Source of the DNA: Bacteroidales bacterium UBA3824
GTDB lineage: Bacteria > Bacteroidota > Bacteroidia > Bacteroidales > UBA3824
Reading direction: 5' to 3'
Assembly (NCBI GenBank): GCA_002393195.1
Contig: DGIK01000210.1
Coordinates: 1 to 17,978 of the forward strand
DNA: 17,978 nucleotides
A program made the translations under genes and the position numbers. Positions 13,317 to 17,978 of the stretch are shown here, one piece after another. Below the pieces are notes generated by a model. It was not told where the DNA came from. It did not search any database and saw nothing but the letters and a program-made list of their open reading frames with translations. The first letter of the stretch is position 1; each line of letters opens with the position of its first letter.

Positions 13317-14270
13317 ATGAAATCTATGTTTAGCAAAATAGTTGTATTGGGCATTGTTGCCACTCTTATGGCAGGACAAGCCCAAGCACAACGGAAGACC
13401 AAAGTCGTGGAACAAGCGGAATCTGTTACAACGGCGACAGATGGAAAAGTAATCAAGAGAAAAGTGGCCATTGGAAGATTTTCCAACGAAACGCAGTACG
13501 GCAAGGGTTTGTTTTACGACAAAGAGAACGACCCGATGGGCAAACAGGCTCTGGACATTCTTTCTTCGAAATTGGCTGCGTCGGGCAAGTTTTTGCTTTT
13601 GGAACGCAACGACTTGGCATCCTTGCTTGAAGAGTGTCAGACGGGCAATCAAAGTTTTGCTAAAATTGGTGCTGACTACTTAATCATTGGCTCGATAACA
13701 GAGTTCGGTCGCAAAAATGTCGGCAGACAGGGCGTAGTGGGTAGCAGCCGCACACAAATGGTGGAAGCAGCGGTTTCCATCAGGCTCGTAGATGTTTCTA
13801 CCGGATTAATTGTCTATTCCGACGAAGGAAAGGGAGAGGCTGAACTTACGTCTAAGACCACACTTGGCGTGGGCGGTAGGATGGATTACGACGCTACACT
13901 CAGCGACAAGGCAATTTCCGAGGCCATCAACCAACTTGTGGAAAATATCATCAACAAATGCACCGACAAACCGTGGCGCACGTATTTCCTTTCTTACGAC
14001 GACGATGCAGTCCTTATTGGCGGCGGTGCAAGCCAAGGTATTGCTGTCGGAGACAAATTCAGCATCAAGACCAAGGGCAAGACCGTTACCAACCCACAGA
14101 CGGGTATGAAGGTGGAATTGCCCGGCAAAGAAATAGGAACAATGGAAGTGGTGATGACTGGCGGTGACACACCAGAAACCGAATATTCGTTTGTGAATGT
14201 TTCATCCACAGACGCAATAGATAGAAATCATCTCGAAAATTACATCATCGAGGAAATTAACAAAAAATAA
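13317..14270 (+). CDS. CsgG/HfaB-family outer-membrane assembly protein, 317 aa
   Basis: The CsgG-type domain runs from about residue 45: KRKVAIGRFSNETQYGKGLF, then GKQALDILSSKLAASGKFLLL, ERNDLASLLEE, IGADYLIIGSITEFGRK and VSIRLVDVSTGLIVYSDEGK. Relatives form oligomeric secretion channels (CsgG of curli) or adhesin anchors (HfaB). Unlike E. coli CsgG, the signal peptide ends in AGQAQAQ without a lipobox Cys, so it should be cleaved by signal peptidase I. The last ~80 residues (DDDAVLIGGGASQGIAVGDK onward) form an extra C-terminal domain. The start at 13317 is preferred over a longer frame because it begins the signal peptide. First gene of a four-gene envelope operon, 12 bp before the next. 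Confidence 0.88.
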   Translation: MKSMFSKIVVLGIVATLMAGQAQAQRKTKVVEQAESVTTATDGKVIKRKVAIGRFSNETQYGKGLFYDKENDPMGKQALDILSSKLAASGKFLLLERNDLASLLEECQTGNQSFAKIGADYLIIGSITEFGRKNVGRQGVVGSSRTQMVEAAVSIRLVDVSTGLIVYSDEGKGEAELTSKTTLGVGGRMDYDATLSDKAISEAINQLVENIINKCTDKPWRTYFLSYDDDAVLIGGGASQGIAVGDKFSIKTKGKTVTNPQTGMKVELPGKEIGTMEVVMTGGDTPETEYSFVNVSSTDAIDRNHLENYIIEEINKK

Positions 14271-14282
14271 AAAACTAACGAT

Positions 14283-14627
14283 ATGAAAAAGATGCTATTT
14301 GCTGCGGTTGCGCTAATCGCAATGGTCTTGCTTGTTGGCTGCAAGGGCAAATACCCTGTTGCACAGCAAACAGGAAAAGACGACGTCGCTTTCTTGCTGT
14401 TTGAAAGCCCCGACCAATATAAGGGGCAGATTGTAACGGTAACACTTGACGGCAAGACAAAGTTTCAGGCAGAAGTCATCAAAGCAAAGAAAGCGCATAC
14501 CCACGGCACACAGTATGAGGTGTCCACTGGTCCTAAGGACATAAAGGTGGAGGCAGACGGCAAAGTACTTTACCAAAAGAAACTGATGCTGTCGGCTCAG
14601 GAGGTCAAGAAGATAACCCTGCCGTAA
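14283..14627 (+). CDS. Small lipoprotein, 114 aa
   Basis: MKKMLFAAVALIAMVLLVGC ends in a lipobox (LVGC, Cys20), so the mature protein is lipid-anchored. The remaining 94 residues contain two or three beta-rich segments (GQIVTVTLDGKTKFQAEVI, DIKVEADGKVLYQKKL). I do not recognise the family. It sits between the CsgG-like gene and the DUF4810 gene, 12 and 33 bp away, and probably belongs to the same complex (inference). Confidence 0.8.
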   Translation: MKKMLFAAVALIAMVLLVGCKGKYPVAQQTGKDDVAFLLFESPDQYKGQIVTVTLDGKTKFQAEVIKAKKAHTHGTQYEVSTGPKDIKVEADGKVLYQKKLMLSAQEVKKITLP

Positions 14628-14660
14628 ATCAATTGACAACTAAATTAAAAGTTCAAGTAT

Positions 14661-15032
14661 ATGAAAAAAGTAAAGAAGTTGATGATTGTAGCCGCATTAA
14701 GTTGTGCAGCAGTATTGCCTTCCTGCTCGCCGAAGGCTCCGCTGTATGCGTGGTACAATTATGATGATGTCGCTTACGAACTTATGAAAAACGGCACGGA
14801 AGCCAACGAAGAGGCTCTGAAAGCCGTTGGAATAAGGATGGTATGTGGCGCGGGCAAAGTAGATGGACTGAAAGATGGCGGCGTGGTTCCCCCAGGAGTC
14901 TATGCCGAGGTGGGCTACATCTATTTCAAACAGGGCAAAAAAGACCTTGCCACACAGTACTTCGAGAAGGAGATGGAGGCTTACCCTGAGTCCAAAGTTT
15001 ACGTAAGTCGAATTTTAAAGCAGTTGAAATGA
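14661..15032 (+). CDS. DUF4810-type lipoprotein, 123 aa
   Basis: A lipobox LPSC (Cys22) follows a short signal peptide. The body has the hallmarks of DUF4810: PLYAWYNYDDVAYELMKNGT near the N terminus, PPGVYAEVGYIYFKQGK, and AT-YFEKEMEAYPESKVYV at the end. The last part resembles a single TPR-like helix pair. DUF4810 genes commonly lie between CsgG-like and DUF799 genes, as here. Its stop overlaps the start of the next gene by 3 bases (ATGA arrangement), implying translational coupling. Confidence 0.88.
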   Translation: MKKVKKLMIVAALSCAAVLPSCSPKAPLYAWYNYDDVAYELMKNGTEANEEALKAVGIRMVCGAGKVDGLKDGGVVPPGVYAEVGYIYFKQGKKDLATQYFEKEMEAYPESKVYVSRILKQLK

Positions 15033-15793
15033 TGAAGAATGGCATTTTGTATAGTGCGATTTTATTAATCGCGCTGCTGACTACTTCCTGTGGCATCTCA
15101 AAAGAGATGAAGTATTCAACGATGTACTCGCAGCAGCCAACGAGCATTGTGGTTATGCCGCCAATCAACCAGACAAGTTTTGCAGACGCGAAATTATTGT
15201 ATTTCAGCTCGTTGCATCGTCCGCTCTGCGAAAAAGGCTACTATGTGTTCTCACCATATATGACAATGGAATTGCTTCAAAACGAAAGTGCATACGATGC
15301 CGAGCCGTTTCTAAACGGTGATTTGAAAATATTCCACAACGTCTTGGGCGCAGATGCGGCATTGTTCACTGTAATCAAGGAGTGGAAGAAGGCAACATTG
15401 GGCAGTTCAATCAATGTGGACGTGGAATACATATTGCGTTCTACCACGACCGGAGAAACTCTGTATCAACGCGAGGGCAAGTTAAAACTTGATTTGAGCG
15501 TTGACCTGGGAATAGGCGGCGTAGGTGGTTTGGTTGCTAATATGGCGGCAAGCAAACTCAATCAAGGTCTTACAGCCAAAATTGAAGCGGGCAGACTTTG
15601 CAATATTGTTACCCTTGACGACATACCACTTGGCAAGTACCACAGCGAATTTGGTAAAGACAAGAATATCACACTTGACAAAAAAAACATTGTCAAGAGA
15701 ACCGTCAAAGCAAAATCAATTGTGCTGTATCAGCCCGAAAATCAGAGGAAAAACCGCAAGCGAATCGACGCAGAAGTAGAAAATATGAAGTAA
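15029..15793 (+). CDS. DUF799 (GNA1162-like) lipoprotein, 254 aa
   Basis: The signal peptide ends in TTSC (Cys21 from the first ATG). The mature part has TSIVVMPPINQTSFADAKLL, then LCEKGYYVFSPYMTMELLQ, GADAALFTVIKEWKK and VDVEYILRSTTTGETLYQREG. This is the pattern of GNA1162/DUF799, whose fold resembles TolB/CsgG N-terminal domains. It should be anchored to the outer membrane with the CsgG-like and DUF4810 proteins. A second ATG at 15032 would shorten it by one residue. Last gene of the operon; a terminator follows. Confidence 0.88.
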   Translation: MMKNGILYSAILLIALLTTSCGISKEMKYSTMYSQQPTSIVVMPPINQTSFADAKLLYFSSLHRPLCEKGYYVFSPYMTMELLQNESAYDAEPFLNGDLKIFHNVLGADAALFTVIKEWKKATLGSSINVDVEYILRSTTTGETLYQREGKLKLDLSVDLGIGGVGGLVANMAASKLNQGLTAKIEAGRLCNIVTLDDIPLGKYHSEFGKDKNITLDKKNIVKRTVKAKSIVLYQPENQRKNRKRIDAEVENMK

Positions 15794-15831
15794 GACCGTT
15801 GTTTTTCAACGGCAGAATCAAATCAATACCG

Positions 15832-15868
15832 AAACCCTGTGCGCAACTTCTGCCACAGGGTTTTCTTT
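15832..15868 (+). terminator. Terminator of the CsgG operon
   Basis: AAACCCTGTG (15832-15841) pairs with CACAGGGTTT (15854-15863), followed by TCTTT. A smaller hairpin, CCGTTG/CAACGG (15796-15812), lies between it and the stop codon. Confidence 0.75.
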
Positions 15869-15918
15869 GCAAGCCCCAACGGGGCGGCATCTCCAAGCCG
15901 TGTGCGTGAGCGCACGGG
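15869..15918. repeat. Partial copy of the palindromic element (right half)
   Basis: GCAAGCCCCAACGGGGCGG, then CCAAGCCGTGTGCGTGAGCG and CACGG correspond to the right part of the element at 12183-12289. The left arm is absent, and the copy begins at the foot of the operon terminator. Confidence 0.78.
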
Positions 15919-16002
15919 AAACGAAACGCACCCAGAAAACGAAATGAATATTGCAAAAAAATATTTTCCCATCTCGCAACACCATATTTCCAAAATCTTT
16001 GC

Positions 16003-16010
16003 TATCTTTG
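16003..16010 (+). promoter_or_regulatory. Candidate -7 box for the DUF2723 gene
   Basis: TATCTTTG matches TAnnTTTG and lies 26 bases before the ATG at 16037. No TTTG is seen at the -33 distance. Confidence 0.5.
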
Positions 16011-16036
16011 CAAGTTGAATTATTACAAAAACCGTG

Positions 16037-17978
16037 ATGAAGAACTTTAAACTTGCAGATACAATATCGGGATGGGCGGCGTTTGCTATTGCCACCGTGT
16101 CGTATTTGCTTACAATAGAGCCTACTGCGAGTTATTGGGACTGCGGCGAGTTTATATGCACCGCGTTCCGTCAGGAGGTGGGACACCCGCCGGGAGCACC
16201 GCTTTTTATGATTATGGGCAGAGTGTTTTCGCTGTTGGCAGGTGGCGACGTAACGCTTGTGGCGGCTATGATTAATGCAATGTCGGCTCTCGCAAGCGGA
16301 TTTACCGTGCTGTTCCTGTATTGGAGCATCGTGCATATTGCGCGGCGGATTGTACTTGGCAACACTCAAAACGGCGCAACTACCAACGCCGAAATATCAA
16401 CATTCCAAGCTATCTCAATAATCGGCAGCGGCTTGGTTGGCTCATTAGCCTTTGCATACACCGACACATTCTGGTTTTCGGCGGTGGAGGGCGAGGTGTA
16501 CGCTATGTCGTCGCTATTTACAGCCGTTGTATTCTGGTGCATACTCAAATGGGAGGCGGTCGCCAACGAAAAATATTCCAACCGCTGGCTCATTCTCGTT
16601 TGTTACCTGATGGGACTTAGCATCGGCGTGCATCTGCTCAATCTGTTGGCAATACCGGCGATTGTGTTCGTTTATTATTTCAAAAAATACAATCCCAACA
16701 CCAAGGGCATCCTGATTGCACTCGCGGTGGCAGTGGCTATTCTTGCGGGCATCCTGTACGGAATCATCCCCGGCGTGGTGTATATCGCTTCGGTATTTGA
16801 ACTCCTATTCACCAACCAAATGGGCGCGCCATACAACACTGGCACAATCATTTACGTAATTTTGCTGCTCGGCGCGTTGGTGTATGGATTGTATTATTCC
16901 TACAAAAAACGCAAGGTGGTCTTGAATACAATTTTGCTCGGCGTGGCGGTCATTCTGATTGGCTATTCGTCGTTTGCAATGATTGTGATACGCTCCGCAG
17001 CCAATCCCCCGATGGACGAAAACAACCCCGACAATGTGTTTGCCCTGCGCTCGTACCTCAACCGCGAACAATACGGCGACCGTCCGCTCATCACCGGCGA
17101 ATATTTCAACTCCCAACTGCTCGGCTATGAACCCGGCAGCCCAACATACATTCAGCGCAACGGACGTTATGAAGTGGCGGCCTACAAGACCGACCGCATT
17201 TATGCCCCGGGATCAACCACCGTATTTCCGCGAATGTACAGCCCGGAGGCTCATCACATCGACGGCTACAAATATTGGGCTGACATCACCGACGAAAATG
17301 CAAAGCCGACCTTCGCCCAAAACCTCAAATTCTTCTTCAATTACCAAATTGGTTATATGTACCTGAGGTATTTCATGTGGAATTTTGTGGGACGGCAAAA
17401 CGACATCCAGGGCAACGACGGCAATGTATTGAACGGCAACTGGATTTCGGGCATCAGTTTCATCGACAACGCCCGCCTCGGCGACCAATCGCAATTGCCC
17501 GAACCGTTGAAAAACAACAAGGGCAACAACCGTTATTACTTCCTGCCGCTGTTGCTCGGCATACTTGGAATGATTTATATGTACCGCGAAGGCGTCATCG
17601 GCAAGAGGTATTTTTGGATTGTAATGATGTTTTTTGTACTGACGGGCATTGCAATTGTAGTCTATCTCAATCAAACGCCATACCAACCCCGCGAGCGCGA
17701 CTACGCATACGCCGGAAGTTTCTATGCCTTTGCGTTTTACATTGGTTTTGGCGTGGCGTTTCTCTGTCGCCTCATCGACAAATACCTCAATAAAAACGTT
17801 GCTGCGGCTGGTGGCGCGTTGGCATTGTGTATGATGGGCGGGCCAATGATACTCGCCGCCGAAAACTGGGACGACCACGACCGCTCGGGACGCTACACGG
17901 CGCGTGATTTTGCCAAAAATTACCTCGAATCGTGCGCTCCAAACGCGATATTATTTACCAACGGCGACAACGACACCT
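16037..17978 (+). CDS. DUF2723 / GT117-type integral membrane glycosyltransferase, N-terminal 647 aa (cut by window edge)
   Basis: The frame is open from the ATG at 16037 to the window end without a stop. The N terminus has a membrane segment, then ASYWDCGEFICTAF (Asp35, Glu38) and GHPPGAPLF (His50), the signature of DUF2723. This family belongs to the GT-C fold and includes TMEM260, an animal protein O-mannosyltransferase; the bacterial substrate is unknown. About ten hydrophobic segments follow. A periplasmic stretch holds NREQYGDRPLITGEYF, and PYQPRERDYAYAGSFYAF near residue 550 is another family motif. The visible end, NAILFTNGDNDT, marks the start of the C-terminal soluble part, so a few hundred residues are missing. 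It has its own -7 box and is separated from the CsgG operon by a terminator. Confidence 0.9.
   Translation, partial: MKNFKLADTISGWAAFAIATVSYLLTIEPTASYWDCGEFICTAFRQEVGHPPGAPLFMIMGRVFSLLAGGDVTLVAAMINAMSALASGFTVLFLYWSIVHIARRIVLGNTQNGATTNAEISTFQAISIIGSGLVGSLAFAYTDTFWFSAVEGEVYAMSSLFTAVVFWCILKWEAVANEKYSNRWLILVCYLMGLSIGVHLLNLLAIPAIVFVYYFKKYNPNTKGILIALAVAVAILAGILYGIIPGVVYIASVFELLFTNQMGAPYNTGTIIYVILLLGALVYGLYYSYKKRKVVLNTILLGVAVILIGYSSFAMIVIRSAANPPMDENNPDNVFALRSYLNREQYGDRPLITGEYFNSQLLGYEPGSPTYIQRNGRYEVAAYKTDRIYAPGSTTVFPRMYSPEAHHIDGYKYWADITDENAKPTFAQNLKFFFNYQIGYMYLRYFMWNFVGRQNDIQGNDGNVLNGNWISGISFIDNARLGDQSQLPEPLKNNKGNNRYYFLPLLLGILGMIYMYREGVIGKRYFWIVMMFFVLTGIAIVVYLNQTPYQPRERDYAYAGSFYAFAFYIGFGVAFLCRLIDKYLNKNVAAAGGALALCMMGGPMILAAENWDDHDRSGRYTARDFAKNYLESCAPNAILFTNGDNDT

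Noticed and set aside
16072..17793. Short frames on both strands over the right end
   Set aside because: They are shadows of the long DUF2723 frame starting at 16037, which shows family motifs throughout.

Overview
The window looks like chromosomal DNA of a member of the Bacteroidetes, probably order Bacteroidales. Several genes are preceded by the phylum-specific promoter pattern (TTTG, 19-20 bases, TAnnTTTG). The families are also typical of that phylum: a C-terminal IS982-type transposase fragment, PD-(D/E)XK Rpn-like nuclease, DUF4143 ATPase, OMP_b-brl barrel, CsgG/DUF4810/DUF799 envelope operon and a DUF2723 membrane glycosyltransferase. Genus cannot be told from the sequence alone.

Layout. 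Positions 1-3450 are AT-rich accessory DNA: the 3' end of an IS982-type transposase, a secreted hypothetical protein, a C-terminally shortened secreted protein, and a two-gene operon (XRE-type repressor plus HNH endonuclease-like protein) with a palindromic operator on its promoter. A GC-richer core gene, carB (3655-6870), follows and ends at an 18-bp-stem terminator. Next, on the minus strand, is an Rpn-like nuclease with a GEAR repeat tail. Positions 7989-9358 hold cassette 1: a structured non-coding RNA with its own terminator, a small helix-turn-helix protein, and an outer-membrane barrel gene. A DUF4143 ATPase (minus strand) follows, with a triplicated 32-bp leader. Then comes a divergent pair: an 11-residue-repeat periplasmic protein and an SGNH hydrolase. 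Positions 12112-12614 are a repeat-rich gene-free region. Cassette 2 (12615-13262) repeats the RNA plus small HTH protein and leads into a four-gene envelope operon (CsgG-like, small lipoprotein, DUF4810, DUF799). A DUF2723 protein runs off the right edge.

The main observation is the cassette pair. Two loci about 4.6 kb apart share a roughly 230-nt RNA whose helices are kept by compensatory base changes, an intrinsic terminator, a second covarying hairpin, a small HTH protein (51 of 62 N-terminal residues identical), and then a promoter with a CGGA...TCCG palindrome exactly 10 bp upstream of the TTTG box. The downstream genes are unrelated to each other but both encode envelope proteins. This suggests a mobile or duplicated RNA-plus-regulator module that controls the adjacent envelope gene. 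That function is inference; the conservation and pairing are read directly from the sequence.

All assignments come from reading motifs and base pairing by eye. No database or folding program was run.
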